A DNA stretch of 64,000 nt from Flagellimonas okinawensis (GTDB taxonomy: Bacteria; Bacteroidota; Bacteroidia; Flavobacteriales; Flavobacteriaceae): contig NZ_JARFVA010000008.1 in assembly GCF_029194005.1 (NCBI RefSeq), positions 1-64,000 of the forward strand, read 5' to 3'. The notes beneath the pieces were generated by a model. It had not been told where the DNA came from and searched no databases. It saw only the letters and a program-made list of their open reading frames with translations. Below are positions 1 to 10,083 of this stretch, piece by piece (positions within the stretch are counted from its first letter, which is position 1; the number at the start of each line of letters is the position of its first letter). A program made the translations under genes and the position numbers.

Positions 1-47
1 GGGGTAGTGACCTCATAGCTACGAAAAGTATCAATTCAGCTCATAAG
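1..47 (+). repeat. Left terminal inverted repeat of the Tn3-family element
   Basis: It starts with GGGG and ends with TAAG, the outer and inner signatures of many Tn3-family ends. Bases 5-20 (TAGTGACCTCATAGCT) are identical to the reverse complement of 13678-13693 at the other end, and the inner part (CAGCTCAT) is largely conserved too. The tnpA start codon lies 60 bp inside. Confidence 0.85.
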
Positions 48-106
48 CCCCATAAATACAAGGGTTGGTAATTTAGCATAATCCTTAAATTGTCAAAAAG
101 TCAAAA

Positions 107-3001
107 ATGGAAGACAATTTAAGCACAAACTGGTTTATAAGTTACGACGAAGCAGAACTACTTAAAAACAAGAGATACCCACATAAACTGGCATTTGCAC
201 TGCAGTTAAAGAATTATTCGGAAACCGGTGCCTTCATATCGAAAGAAAAGGACATAAGATCTGATTTGATCGATCATCTCTGTACCCAATTACATACGAA
301 TCCATCGATTTTGAAAGATTATAATTGGATGTCAAGTACGGCCAAAAGGCACCGTTCAGAGATTCTGATGTTCTTAAAAATTGGACGTCCAGGCGCAGTC
401 GACCAACAAGAATTGAGATTTTTGATGTGCGACCAATTGTTCCCGACAGGCATCCAAAAGGAAGAGGCGAACGATCTTGCCAAAAAATGGTATTTCGAGA
501 AAAGGTTAAAGTGTCCTCCGGAAAATGCCCTTTACAGAGAAATAGCGTCTGCCTTTGCCGACTTTGAAAATAAGCTGTTCACCCATGTTGCCTCACTTTT
601 GGGAAGAGGAACGACTGAACTGTTCGACCGCTGCCTTAGAAGTGAACCACATGAAAATGGTTCGTTCACCTGGATTCGTTCCGACCCTGGCCGTACCAGT
701 CTAGCTACCATTCTCAGCGAACTGGACAAATTGTCGTTTATCGAGGACTGCGGATTGCCCGCAAAAGAAATCGGCGGGATACATCCCAAGATTCGGGAAA
801 GGCTTTACAAAAGGATAGCCTCCGAGTCGGCCTGGGAAATAAGGCGGCACCCACCATACATAAGGGATACCTTGATGTGCATCTTTCTTTATGTCAGAAG
901 GCAGAAAATCATCGATGACCTTGTGGACCTGTTCATCCTCCTAGTGGGAAAGCTATCAAAGAAGGCGAAAAAGAAAGTGGAGACCGTATTGGTAAAGGAA
1001 ATGAAACGGGTCTATGGCAAGACGACACTTTTGGCACGAATTGCTAAGGCATCATTGAAAGACCCTAAAGGCACCATCACCAAAGTAATATTTCCAATTG
1101 CCAGCAAAGCGAAACTCTCCGATATCGTCAAAGAGCACAAATATTCCGGAAAGGGTTTTAAAAATGAGATACACAACTTGGTGCGTTCCAGTTATTCCTC
1201 CCACTATCGGAGAATGGTGCCACAGATATTGGGCAGTCTGACCTTTAGGTCAAATAATGATTCACACGCGCCCATCTTGGATGCCATCGACTGGCTCATG
1301 GAGAACCCAGTACACAACTCAAAGTTTTCTCTTGCCGATGGTTCGGTTCCCACATCGGATATTATCAGGCCCAGTTTTATAAAACTTATCAAAGGGATGG
1401 GCAAAGGTGATATGGACCGAGTGGATTATGAAATAGCCGTCCTCGAAGCTTTGAGAAAACGACTTCGGTGCAAGGAGATATGGGTGGAAGGGGCGGATAA
1501 ATACCGTAATCCCGATGAGGACGTTCCCATGGATTTCAATATTAACAGGAAATTCTACTATGACCGGTTGGGCGTTGAGAACGACCCGGCAGAGTTTACT
1601 AGCGGACTGAAGGAAGAAATGGAGACCGCATTGAGAATGTTGAACGAGAACCTGCCATCCAACAAATATGTAAGGTTAAGGCAGTCGGGAGTTAAGAATA
1701 TCGTACTCTCTCCCTCGGATCCTCTCATGGATCCACCTAATATAAGTGCGCTCAAGGGAGAGGTCCAATCCAAATGGCCAATGACCTCCCTTTTGGATAT
1801 ACTTCGCGAGGCGGACAGTTGGTCCAGCTTTACAAAATCGTTCAAAAGTGTGAGGACTTCGGAACGGTTGTCGCCCGAACAGCTCAGGAAAAGGTTGCTT
1901 TTGGTGCTCTACGGCCTTGGAACCAATATGGGGCTCAATCGTCTGGCATCGGGCAACCAAGTCAGTTACAAGGAGCTCCGCCATGTCAAGAACGCCTATA
2001 TCCATAAGGATTCCCTGCGTAGGGCGATCAGGGAAGTCGCCAATGGGACATTCTTGGTCAAGGACACCAAACTTTGGGGCGAGGCCACCACCTCATGTGC
2101 CTCGGATTCAAAGAAGTTTGGTTCTTGGGACCAGAACCTGATGACGGAATGGCACATAAGGTACGGGGGAAAAGGTGTAATGATCTATTGGCATGTCGAC
2201 ACCCGCTCAACCTGTATCTATTCCCAACTGAAGAAATGCTCCTCCTCTGAGGTGGCAAATATGATAGAGGGGGTGCTCAAGCACTGTACCGATATGAAGG
2301 TTGAAAAACAGTTTGTGGACACCCATGGCCAGAGCGAGGTCGCCTTTGCCTTTTGCAGGCTATTGGGGTTTGAGCTGATGCCAAGGTTGAAGAGCATCGC
2401 CTCACAGAAACTTTACCTTCCGGATATTTCCCTAAAGAAAGAGCTCAAAAACCTTTTGCCCATACTAAATAGGGGCATTAAATGGGAAATCATAGAAAGG
2501 CAATATGATGAAATGGTAAAATACACCGCCGCCCTGGAACAGGGAACGGCCGACCCCGAATCGATTTTGAAAAGGTTCACTAGGGGAAACGAAAGCCATC
2601 CGATCTACAGGGCCCTTCAGGAATTGGGGAAGGCCGTGAAAACGATATTCCTTTGCCGTTACTTGGCCGATGAAAATGTTCGGAGGGAAATACACGGGGG
2701 CCTGAACGTGATAGAGAATTGGAACTCTGCGAACGGTTTCATCTTTTTCGGAAAAAGTGGAGAGGTTTCATCGAACCGTTTGGAAGAGCAGGAACTGTCG
2801 GTACTGGCATTACATCTGCTCCAGAACTGCCTGGTCTATGTCAATACACTTATGATACAACGTGTGGTGGCCGAAAACGGATGGATGGAAAGATTTGACA
2901 AGGAAGATTATCGTGCATTGAGCCCATTGATACATGCCCATGTGAACCCCTATGGAAAGTTTGAGTTGGATATGGACAAAAACCTTGGACTTGCTGTATA
3001 G
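107..3001 (+). CDS. tnpA: Tn3-family transposase TnpA
   Basis: This 964-aa protein has the usual Tn3 transposase length. It should bind the terminal inverted repeats and carry out replicative transposition, giving cointegrates. The N-terminal half resembles the DNA-binding DUF4158 region. The C-terminal half holds the DDE catalytic domain: D667 in [10 protein letters not shown]738 in FVDTHGQSE and E870 in [11 protein letters not shown], with the IYWHVD block between the first two. The ATG at 107 lies 60 bp inside the left inverted repeat, the usual distance. The frame is open and all three acidic residues are present, so it is probably active. The last integron attC-like site begins only about 40 bp after its stop codon, so the cassette array reads toward the transposase 3' end. 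Confidence 0.95.
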   Translation: MEDNLSTNWFISYDEAELLKNKRYPHKLAFALQLKNYSETGAFISKEKDIRSDLIDHLCTQLHTNPSILKDYNWMSSTAKRHRSEILMFLKIGRPGAVDQQELRFLMCDQLFPTGIQKEEANDLAKKWYFEKRLKCPPENALYREIASAFADFENKLFTHVASLLGRGTTELFDRCLRSEPHENGSFTWIRSDPGRTSLATILSELDKLSFIEDCGLPAKEIGGIHPKIRERLYKRIASESAWEIRRHPPYIRDTLMCIFLYVRRQKIIDDLVDLFILLVGKLSKKAKKKVETVLVKEMKRVYGKTTLLARIAKASLKDPKGTITKVIFPIASKAKLSDIVKEHKYSGKGFKNEIHNLVRSSYSSHYRRMVPQILGSLTFRSNNDSHAPILDAIDWLMENPVHNSKFSLADGSVPTSDIIRPSFIKLIKGMGKGDMDRVDYEIAVLEALRKRLRCKEIWVEGADKYRNPDEDVPMDFNINRKFYYDRLGVENDPAEFTSGLKEEMETALRMLNENLPSNKYVRLRQSGVKNIVLSPSDPLMDPPNISALKGEVQSKWPMTSLLDILREADSWSSFTKSFKSVRTSERLSPEQLRKRLLLVLYGLGTNMGLNRLASGNQVSYKELRHVKNAYIHKDSLRRAIREVANGTFLVKDTKLWGEATTSCASDSKKFGSWDQNLMTEWHIRYGGKGVMIYWHVDTRSTCIYSQLKKCSSSEVANMIEGVLKHCTDMKVEKQFVDTHGQSEVAFAFCRLLGFELMPRLKSIASQKLYLPDISLKKELKNLLPILNRGIKWEIIERQYDEMVKYTAALEQGTADPESILKRFTRGNESHPIYRALQELGKAVKTIFLCRYLADENVRREIHGGLNVIENWNSANGFIFFGKSGEVSSNRLEEQELSVLALHLLQNCLVYVNTLMIQRVVAENGWMERFDKEDYRALSPLIHAHVNPYGKFELDMDKNLGLAV

Positions 3002-3041
3002 GTCGATTATCTCTGTGCCAAAAAAGGTTCGTTTTATGACA

Positions 3042-3153
3042 CTACAACGGTCCCGGCTATGGCCCCGTGGCCAGCGCCAGACGTTTTTTAATACATTCAA
3101 GTTAGGAAAAAATGGCCAAGCGATAGGCATGGGCTATAGCCCTTGTTGGCAAC
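3042..3153 (-). other. attC-like site A (end of cassette 5)
   Basis: Read on the minus strand, this 112-bp imperfect palindrome runs from a left core GTTGCCAAC (complement of 3145-3153) to a right core GTTGTAG (complement of 3042-3048). Both arms carry a GGCTAT(A/G)GCCC-type block, so the ends can pair. The left core is the exact complement of GTTGGCAAC at 4004-4012, which starts the same cassette. The hydrolase stop codon lies 5 bp from the left core. No gene follows its right core before the tnpA 3' end, so this is the distal end of the array. Confidence 0.75.
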
Positions 3154-3157
3154 AGTT

Positions 3158-3982
3158 TTATTCCACTTCGGTTATAATTTTTTTAATTGCATTAATTACC
3201 AAGTCGGGCTCTTCCAATTGTATAAAATGTCCGCTTTTTTCAGTTGAAATTAGTTCCATTTGAGGTACCTGCCGTTGAAAATCTCGATAAAGTCTTTTTT
3301 GAATTTCGATTAATTTTACTTCAAAAGGGTCGTCTTCGTCGACTTTATTTGACTCTAGTAAGGTAATTGGAATATCAGTTTTTATTGAAATGGTTTTCAG
3401 TGTAGAATCGTGTTTCGGGTAAGCATTTACCTCCATTTGAAAACCCTTAGGGACTAACTTGAGTTGAGCGTTTAGTGTACTATCCGCAATCATAATTTCA
3501 TGTGGAGTCTGGATTTTTCTAAGTTCCTGCTCAAGAAATTCACTTCCAGGGTCAATCAATACAAGTCCGGCTAAGTTTTTTGGATAACGATGAAGAAAAT
3601 AACGAGCTACATAACCTCCCATGGAATGACCAACAAAAATCATTGGAACGCCAATCACTTTCTCTTTTTCCAATAATTCTTTTAATTCCTCAGATACGTT
3701 TTCGAGGGTTCTTGGAGAATCTGTGAGCTCCGATTTTCCAATTCCTAGTTTGTCGTATGAGATTGTTTTTGTGATTTTGGAAATTTCCTTTTGAACAATT
3801 TCAAAGTCTTTTAAATCACTTCCACCACCACTGATAAAAACAATTACGGGTTCTCCTTCTCCCCATGTCAAAACATGCTGTTGTCTACCTTGAATTTCAA
3901 CAAAATGACTATTGCTTTTAGTTTCACAGGAAAGTAAAGCAAAGAAGGTCCAAAACAGTAACAGTATTGTAAGCTTCTTCAT
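3158..3982 (-). CDS. Alpha/beta-hydrolase lipoprotein (cassette 5)
   Basis: This 274-aa protein has the alpha/beta-hydrolase fold. The nucleophile elbow GHSMGG lies in the middle, the oxyanion-hole region is near FISGGGSDLKD, and a late SGHFIQLE supplies the catalytic His. The substrate is unknown. I chose the ATG at 3982 (MKKLTILLL) because it opens a lipoprotein signal peptide with lipobox LLSC. The longer frame to 4060 reads through the attC-like site and is an artefact. The gene fills one cassette, bounded by GTTGGCAAC at its start and the matching left core of site A just after its stop. Export to the envelope is inferred from the signal. Confidence 0.82.
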   Translation of the reverse strand: MKKLTILLLFWTFFALLSCETKSNSHFVEIQGRQQHVLTWGEGEPVIVFISGGGSDLKDFEIVQKEISKITKTISYDKLGIGKSELTDSPRTLENVSEELKELLEKEKVIGVPMIFVGHSMGGYVARYFLHRYPKNLAGLVLIDPGSEFLEQELRKIQTPHEIMIADSTLNAQLKLVPKGFQMEVNAYPKHDSTLKTISIKTDIPITLLESNKVDEDDPFEVKLIEIQKRLYRDFQRQVPQMELISTEKSGHFIQLEEPDLVINAIKKIITEVE

Positions 3983-4003
3983 TCTAAATGTTTTTGTCAA
4001 ATT

Positions 4004-4140
4004 GTTGCCAACGGTCTCGGCTATGATTTGTGGCGGTGAAGAAATGCGGAGCATTTCCACCGTGGCAAATCCAGCCGTTGATGGTTTATGAGCTTCAAGT
4101 TAACGAAATGCAGCTATAAATTATAGCCCTTGTTAGCCAC
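4004..4140 (-). other. attC-like site B (end of cassette 4)
   Basis: On the minus strand the left core is GTGGCTAAC (complement of 4132-4140) and the right core is GTTGGCAAC (complement of 4004-4012). The site is 137 bp long and its outer arms resemble those of site A (CGGTCTCGGCTATGA and TTATAGCCCTTGTTA on the plus strand). The left core pairs exactly with GTTAGCCAC at 5117-5125, the start of cassette 4. The stop codon of cassette 4 lies 6 bp before the left core. Confidence 0.78.
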
Positions 4141-4146
4141 AGGTAT

Positions 4147-5112
4147 TTATTTCCAATACTCTATTTCCCTAGTTTCTTCGTAAGCTGGCGTGAATTTCTT
4201 AGAATCAGCAAAATGCTCTTTTAAAGAAACAACTTTTTTAATCCAGTTACCTTCCTGGTCCAAGATGTATTTGCTTTTGAATTCCCGATTTAATTCTGAA
4301 TTTTCAAACGCTTTAGAAATGACAGGATTACCATATTTGTCATACTCTGTAATTTCTTGAAGGTGTTCTTTCGTATCCGCACTGATGATGTAGCTTGTCC
4401 GTTCAGTCAAAGTTTTTCCATTGTACTTAGAGGTTGATTTGAATTTCATTTGACTGTTTCCGTTGATGCTTTCGGTAATATTTCCAGAGCTGTCATATTG
4501 ATAGCTATAAGTCTGGGGCTCGTCATCGTTAGAAGGAAGAACTTCTTTAAAAATCAAACGGTTTTTTCCATCGAATTTCTGTTTTGCGGTCCAAACGACG
4601 GTATCACTATTTTCAATGCTTGTCTGCCTTAATAGCTGATCATTTTCATCATATTCTTCGATGTATTTAAAGTTTATGGTGTCGTTTATTACAACATTAC
4701 GAATAGCTAAATTATTTAGGGTGTCATGTTCAATCGTCATCAGAGATTTGTGTGGACGAAGATGATGAGTGGTTAAGGACTTTACGAAAAATTGATTTTC
4801 GTCAAATTCATTTGTTGTAGTTTGGATCAAACTGCCAAAATCGTCATAATATTCAGTCCTTTTCGTTGAGCCAAACTCTGTAAACTCCTCCCTAAGGGTT
4901 TTTATGGGTTCACGAGTCTTTTTACCATCTGAATCCAGATAGGTCGCTTTGTAATTGGTGATTGACTTAACTTTCCCAACAAGATTTTTAGACTCCCAGT
5001 CAGTTCCTTGCTCAAAGGCTGAAAAATCCTGTTCTCCTGATGATTCTTTTTTACAACTAGATAAAACTAAAAGTTGTAGGACTAGGATTGAACTGAAAAA
5101 AGATTTATTCAT
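4147..5112 (-). CDS. YD-repeat-like lipoprotein (cassette 4)
   Basis: This 321-aa protein starts with a lipoprotein signal peptide (lipobox LSSC at about residues 17-20). The rest holds several short units such as YDDFGSLIQ, YDENDQLLRQ, YDSSGNITES and YDKYGNPVIS, which resemble RHS/YD-type beta-strand repeats in surface proteins. No catalytic motif is visible and I do not assign a function. The ATG lies only 4 bp after the cassette core GTTAGCCAC, so there is almost no 5' leader, which is typical of integron cassettes. Translation would then depend on a transcript coming from upstream. Confidence 0.72.
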   Translation of the reverse strand: MNKSFFSSILVLQLLVLSSCKKESSGEQDFSAFEQGTDWESKNLVGKVKSITNYKATYLDSDGKKTREPIKTLREEFTEFGSTKRTEYYDDFGSLIQTTTNEFDENQFFVKSLTTHHLRPHKSLMTIEHDTLNNLAIRNVVINDTINFKYIEEYDENDQLLRQTSIENSDTVVWTAKQKFDGKNRLIFKEVLPSNDDEPQTYSYQYDSSGNITESINGNSQMKFKSTSKYNGKTLTERTSYIISADTKEHLQEITEYDKYGNPVISKAFENSELNREFKSKYILDQEGNWIKKVVSLKEHFADSKKFTPAYEETREIEYWK

Positions 5113-5116
5113 ACTT

Positions 5117-5252
5117 GTGGCTAACGGTTAGTGTATGATTAGTTGCGGACTTTTCCAACGGAAAATGTCCACCTGTACCGAAGATAGTTAATTGCAAGGA
5201 TTTCCATTTTGGGAAATCCGCCCGCAATTAATTATACACCGTGTTACCCAAC
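5117..5252 (-). other. attC-like site C (end of cassette 3)
   Basis: This 136-bp imperfect palindrome has, on the minus strand, the left core GTTGGGTAAC (complement of 5243-5252) and the right core GTTAGCCAC (complement of 5117-5125). The arms pair through GTGTATgATTAgTTGCGG against CCGCAATTAATTATACAC. Apart from its outer cores it is nearly identical to site D. Its left core pairs exactly with GTTACCCAAC at 8151-8160, the start of cassette 3. Confidence 0.82.
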
Positions 5253-5312
5253 GTTTTTATCTTGAGGGTAAACATTTCCAAACAAATTTCACTAAACAAC
5301 AAATGAATTTGA

Positions 5313-8057
5313 TTAGTGATTTTTTACTTGGTAAAACACTTCTGAATATCCTACTTTTCCATTTGCGGTAATTCCTTCGCAGATTAGTACGACCTTTCCT
5401 GTGATGTCACTATTGAAAAAAGTTGTCTTTGCCTGACCGTTTTCATCTGTGATAATATTCGGCTTCCAAAACAGCATTATGCGCCTATCAGGAATACTCC
5501 AGTCTATTTTTTCGGAATCATTATATTCGGGAACATAATATTCGCGAATTGGAGAGTATTGTGGAGCCGTACCATTTATAAGATTGGTTCTTTTAGTTTT
5601 TGGGAAAGCCCCTGACAAACCTTCTCCTGAATAAGTATAAATAGCGAGTATGGCGGGGAATGGGGGAGGCGGACATATTGGTGCACAATCAAAAACCTGA
5701 TTGTGGTAAGTGTTGGCCGTACTTGTATTTCGAATGATTTCGGCACTTTTAACCGCACTTACAGGAATATTGCCGATAAGGCCATAATCTCGTTCATGTA
5801 CGGGAATACCATCGATAACTACATAGGTCCATTCGGCACCGTAAACATAGGCAAGTTCAAATCCAGCAGGGACCCTTCCAACCTTTATTTCTTTTGGATA
5901 ATTGAAAAGCAACCATCTGTACAAACCTCTAGTCCATTTTTTTTGCTTACTTATTAACTCTTTGTTTTCTATGACCACCTCTGGAATCCCATGTAGTTTT
6001 ACCATTTCAGCGCGCTCAGGTGTAATTTTATAATCACTTACCACCACTTCATTAAGTGCTATAGTATTTGGTAATAGTAGAGGGTCTAATCTTATATCCT
6101 CTTCCATCTTTTCAATCACTTTCATATCTATGATACTATCTACCGGCACAATTACTTTTTCAGTCTCAAAAGCTATTTTGGGGACTTCGTATTTTTGGAT
6201 GTTTATCTTCAAATTTTCGCTTTTAATGCTTGCATCTGAAGGCTGCATCACGAATTTTTTGCCTATGCCATAGCTATCAGCCAACTCAAACCTAAAATGC
6301 CCACCACTGTCAGTCTCTTGCGTATGCGTTTCTAAAGACTCACCCATGAGGAGCATATTCAATTCATATTTTTTACTCACAAGATTATCGCTTCCATTTT
6401 TTCTATCAACATTTACCACAGTACCTTTAACTTCCAATCCCTTTTCTGCACTAAAAAGTCTTCGTTTTTTCTCCTCCTTGTATTTGTAATTGGTCCAACC
6501 CTGGGTCAACATCAAATAATCAAGTTCAACAAAGTTTTTGTCATTTTCAAAATAGTATGATGGATTTTCTACCGTTCCCTTTATATCCGATTGCAGCAAA
6601 AAGTAAGAAACAATAGTATTCCTTTCTAGGTTGGTACCATAAAAATAACTAGAATCAACCGCCATAATAGAGACCGATGCTGGCACGGGATGACCATTGT
6701 GTTTTGTTGATATGGAAACTTGAACACTATCTCGAACAAAATAATGGTCCCTAGCCGTTTCCATCTTTATGCTTAGGTTTTCTTCTTTTGGTTTGTTAAA
6801 AAAATGACGCTCTGCAACAGGTGTATAATGTTTATCGAAAACCGTAAGACCTATGACGCCATTGGGCAAATCTTTACGCTCAAATTTATACGAAAACATC
6901 CCATTTCTGAATCTCGCTTTCAGAAAAAATAGGTTTTTGCCCCTGTGGAATAGCTTTACAAAAAGACTATCACTAGTACTTTCTTTATTCCAAATTCGTA
7001 ATACTTTACTCGAGTCTCTGTGAGCTAAACTCAAAACCTGGCCAACCTTTTTTGCTTTGGGCAACTCATATTTAAAGGTGTTACCGCTTTCGGTAGTCAA
7101 AAGAGCATAATAGGTTTGTCCTGCTTTTGGGGTCAAGATTACTTTTCCCATCCCCAAAGCATTACTTTTAAATTCGGCGACTACATTAGAATAATTATCT
7201 TCTATTATACCCTGTACTTCAGCACCTTTCCCCTTAAAGTCCAAATACTTGAACCCGACCACACTTTGCAAACCCTCTACAAAAGAACCACCTTCAGGAA
7301 AAAACTGTAGTGAACCGTATTCATTGTCGAGGACTACCGACTTTGTGAATTCCTCATTTTTGGTCTCTAAACGAAAATTTATTATCGGTATATCTATCGG
7401 GATCCTATGTTGCACATTGATATTAGGTTTCTTTTTTTTTGGATTTATTAGAACAGAATCTGATCCTCCTTTCCAATTGACATATAACACAGCATCACCA
7501 GTATGAAGACTATCAAGTTCTTTGACAGCGACTGTCGACGATAAAGAAAACTCATTGGCAGTATGGTCTTTGGTAAAGACAATATTTTTTATGGGATTAG
7601 GTTTGCTGTCTAATTTTTGTATGCGGTACAGCTTTATAGGAATGGAACTAATGAAATCTTGGCCAAAATTTTTATTCCATTCGGTGTAGGCCCTAACCAC
7701 ATAATTTCCTTCCCTATAACTTGAATGCATTTGAAAAAATCCACTTGAGATGCCATTATTTATTTTCAGAAGGCTTTTATCGACTATCCGATTATCTAAT
7801 GGGTCAACTAGCTCCACATGAAGTACTCCACTTTTTTTTGTGGGCATGTGGTAAAGTACATCTGTTACTACGGCTTTGAACCAAATAGTTTCAGAGGTAT
7901 TAAAGGTAGTTCCGGAGAGTTGCAGGTATATTTTTTCGGCATCTACGGCGTTTGAAAACACATCCATTTGATGTTCAATAGGATTTTGTGAATGACTTTT
8001 TTGTGAAAACAAAAAGACATTGAAGAGAATTAAAATATATAGGATTTGCTTTTTCAT
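5313..8057 (-). CDS. Large secreted protein with macroglobulin-like and TonB-plug-like regions (cassette 3)
   Basis: This 914-aa protein has an N-terminal signal peptide ending near SHSQNP. The first half reads like macroglobulin-type (MG2) beta domains common in Bacteroidota surface proteins (for example YLQLSGTTFNTSETIWF near the start). A later part has a NEVVVS motif followed by a plug-like segment with VVIDGIPV and VSAVKSAEIIR. The C-terminal KVVLICEGITANGKVGY resembles the end of such macroglobulin proteins. It lacks a TonB-dependent beta-barrel. The role is unknown; an outer-membrane or periplasmic location is inferred. At about 3 kb it is a very large integron cassette. A proline/cysteine patch (FDCAPICPPPPFP) sits inside the plug-like part. 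Confidence 0.75.
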   Translation of the reverse strand: MKKQILYILILFNVFLFSQKSHSQNPIEHQMDVFSNAVDAEKIYLQLSGTTFNTSETIWFKAVVTDVLYHMPTKKSGVLHVELVDPLDNRIVDKSLLKINNGISSGFFQMHSSYREGNYVVRAYTEWNKNFGQDFISSIPIKLYRIQKLDSKPNPIKNIVFTKDHTANEFSLSSTVAVKELDSLHTGDAVLYVNWKGGSDSVLINPKKKKPNINVQHRIPIDIPIINFRLETKNEEFTKSVVLDNEYGSLQFFPEGGSFVEGLQSVVGFKYLDFKGKGAEVQGIIEDNYSNVVAEFKSNALGMGKVILTPKAGQTYYALLTTESGNTFKYELPKAKKVGQVLSLAHRDSSKVLRIWNKESTSDSLFVKLFHRGKNLFFLKARFRNGMFSYKFERKDLPNGVIGLTVFDKHYTPVAERHFFNKPKEENLSIKMETARDHYFVRDSVQVSISTKHNGHPVPASVSIMAVDSSYFYGTNLERNTIVSYFLLQSDIKGTVENPSYYFENDKNFVELDYLMLTQGWTNYKYKEEKKRRLFSAEKGLEVKGTVVNVDRKNGSDNLVSKKYELNMLLMGESLETHTQETDSGGHFRFELADSYGIGKKFVMQPSDASIKSENLKINIQKYEVPKIAFETEKVIVPVDSIIDMKVIEKMEEDIRLDPLLLPNTIALNEVVVSDYKITPERAEMVKLHGIPEVVIENKELISKQKKWTRGLYRWLLFNYPKEIKVGRVPAGFELAYVYGAEWTYVVIDGIPVHERDYGLIGNIPVSAVKSAEIIRNTSTANTYHNQVFDCAPICPPPPFPAILAIYTYSGEGLSGAFPKTKRTNLINGTAPQYSPIREYYVPEYNDSEKIDWSIPDRRIMLFWKPNIITDENGQAKTTFFNSDITGKVVLICEGITANGKVGYSEVFYQVKNH

Positions 8058-8150
8058 TTAGATTTTTTAAAACTCTTTAAGATAGAGATTTAATCTTCGA
8101 TAAAAAGTTGAAAAACCTTTTTTTGGATGCGACTTTTAATTTCTTGAAAT

Positions 8151-8287
8151 GTTGGGTAACGGTCATGTGTATGATTAGTTGCGGACTTTTCCAACGGAAA
8201 ATGTCCGCCTATACCGAAGATAGTTAATTGCGAGGATTTCCGTTTTGGGAAATCCGCCCGCAATTAATTATACACCATGTTGTGCGC
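8151..8287 (-). other. attC-like site D (end of cassette 2)
   Basis: This 137-bp imperfect palindrome has the same inner sequence as site C with only scattered substitutions. On the minus strand its left core is GCGCACAAC (complement of 8279-8287) and its right core is GTTACCCAAC (complement of 8151-8160). The left core pairs exactly with GTTGTGCGC at 10084-10092, the start of cassette 2. Confidence 0.82.
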
Positions 8288-8371
8288 CGTTATTATTTAT
8301 CTAATTTTCACCTAACTCAAACTCATATTTCTAACAAAGGATAAAGCCGTATGAAGCTATGAAGATGAACT

Positions 8372-9991
8372 TCAATCTTCATCTAAGTTATAAACGACTT
8401 TTAACGGCGAGTTCATCCAGTAGTTTTCCAAATCATCTTTTTTCTGTAAGGGTTGTTTCTCGAAAACGGGAAGATTCATATCCATGAAAGAGGATGGAAT
8501 CGGAGTTTCAAAATCTTCTTGGACTTCCTGGGTGAAAAATTCCCTGAATTGTTGGTACTCTTTGTAGTCATATATTTTATCCACCAAGTTCCCATGGATG
8601 TCTGTAATGTTCATAACATAGCAACGTAATTTTGCACCAGCTTCTTTATTGGTTTGGTAGTTTTTGAAGTAGTTGTAGAAATCGCGTTCTTTCATCCCAT
8701 CTTTGAATTCGAGGAATAGCAAAACGGTACGAGGATTTGCTACATCCAAAGAAACCTCTTTTATGGTCAACGGTTCACCAAAGAACTTTAATTCATAATT
8801 GGAAATGATATTTGCTTTTTGTTCATCCACGGGGTTATTGAAAGTCAACGACAACCTTCGAGTGACCACGTTGACAAGTAGTTCTTCTATAAAAAAACGA
8901 GGAGGTTCCGGCAAAATAAAGCTATTGTTGAAGGTAATATAGTTTAAAAACATTTTGTCCTTAAAAGGGCGATATTCACTTAAGACCTCAAAAATTAAGT
9001 CTTTTTCCAGGCCATCGATACTTTCAACCGATTTACCGTTAGTGTCTTTGAAATATAAGGAATAGTTCAGCTTGTAAATGGAGAAGTTCTCTTTATCAAT
9101 CAAAAGCTGACCAAACGCCTCATATCCATTTTGGGACTTGGTGACTGTGATATTATAAAAAGGAAGGTCATCAAGAAAGATATCCTTTGCACGTTCAAAA
9201 CTATGGCCACTCAAGAATTGACTTTTTAACTTGTATACAAAGGCATACGAGTTAACCTCATAATTTCTTATGGCATCATGCACCCTGAGTATCCGTAACT
9301 CATTCCCGCCATGCGAACTTAGAATTGCGTTGTTTATGACCTTATTTCTGTTTTCATAATCATAAGGCTGGTTGGATATGGTGTCCCTGGGAAAATTTTC
9401 GTTAACCAAGATACTATGTAGGGCAAATTGTGTTGATTGTTGATCCTTGCTTTCAAAGCCTTTATCATATATGCTAAGTATGGCTTCGTTTAGGTTTAGA
9501 TAGTCATTCTCATGCCATTGGTAATCTCTATAATAGCCTGTTAAACTAAAAGGTTGGTTTGGATAGTTATCGGGGATAGCGCGAATCGCTTTTCTAACGA
9601 TAGACCTAGCGCTAAGCTTCCTTTTCTTTTTCTTGCTTGCATACAATACTGTTTCTTCCAATCCATAAACATGTGGATTTAAAAAAATGACATTGGATTT
9701 CCGGGCTATCATTTGGTGTATTGAAACTACTTTGGTCTCATATCCCATGGATGTAACAATCAAAGTATCGCTCAATTCCGAAAACTTTTTGGGAACTTTA
9801 AAACTTCCGTTCCTATTGGTCACAACTCCTTTGGCCCATCCCTTGACTTTTATAGTTGCAAATGGGATAGGCGCTTTTTCTTCGGCATCATAGACATAGC
9901 CCTCAATATAAGCCTGCTTGTTTTCTAACTGTGCAACGCCTATTATGGGTACTACGCTTAAAAGAAGAAAAAAAAGTCTAATGTGAGACAT
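8372..9991 (-). CDS. Carboxypeptidase-regulatory-like domain protein (cassette 2)
   Basis: This 539-aa protein has a signal peptide ending near IGVAQ. A CarboxypepD_reg-like beta-sandwich follows (EGYVYDAEEKAPIPFAT, with the later GVVTNRNGSFKVP turn). The remaining 400 residues match the style of the large, poorly understood Bacteroidota family that joins this domain to a C-terminal region. Such proteins are usually envelope-located, often outer-membrane associated. A basic patch KKKKRK occurs near residue 120. The gene occupies one cassette of about 1.9 kb. The host gene cut by the transposon (13698-14068) seems to belong to a related family, which may be coincidence. Confidence 0.78.
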   Translation of the reverse strand: MSHIRLFFLLLSVVPIIGVAQLENKQAYIEGYVYDAEEKAPIPFATIKVKGWAKGVVTNRNGSFKVPKKFSELSDTLIVTSMGYETKVVSIHQMIARKSNVIFLNPHVYGLEETVLYASKKKKRKLSARSIVRKAIRAIPDNYPNQPFSLTGYYRDYQWHENDYLNLNEAILSIYDKGFESKDQQSTQFALHSILVNENFPRDTISNQPYDYENRNKVINNAILSSHGGNELRILRVHDAIRNYEVNSYAFVYKLKSQFLSGHSFERAKDIFLDDLPFYNITVTKSQNGYEAFGQLLIDKENFSIYKLNYSLYFKDTNGKSVESIDGLEKDLIFEVLSEYRPFKDKMFLNYITFNNSFILPEPPRFFIEELLVNVVTRRLSLTFNNPVDEQKANIISNYELKFFGEPLTIKEVSLDVANPRTVLLFLEFKDGMKERDFYNYFKNYQTNKEAGAKLRCYVMNITDIHGNLVDKIYDYKEYQQFREFFTQEVQEDFETPIPSSFMDMNLPVFEKQPLQKKDDLENYWMNSPLKVVYNLDED

Positions 9992-10083
9992 CTTCTTTTA
10001 TAGATTTTTCTTGACTCTATTGACAGTACCAAAATTCATTGGAATATCAGTTAAAATTTTTAGGATGATACGATTAGTATTAT

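Noticed and set aside
325..2695. Several frames of 60-110 aa inside tnpA on both strands
   Set aside because: All overlap the 964-aa transposase and show no motif, so they are shadows.
3983..4060. Extended start of the hydrolase gene through attC-like site B
   Set aside because: The added 26 residues come from the palindromic site, and a normal lipoprotein signal starts at the inner ATG.
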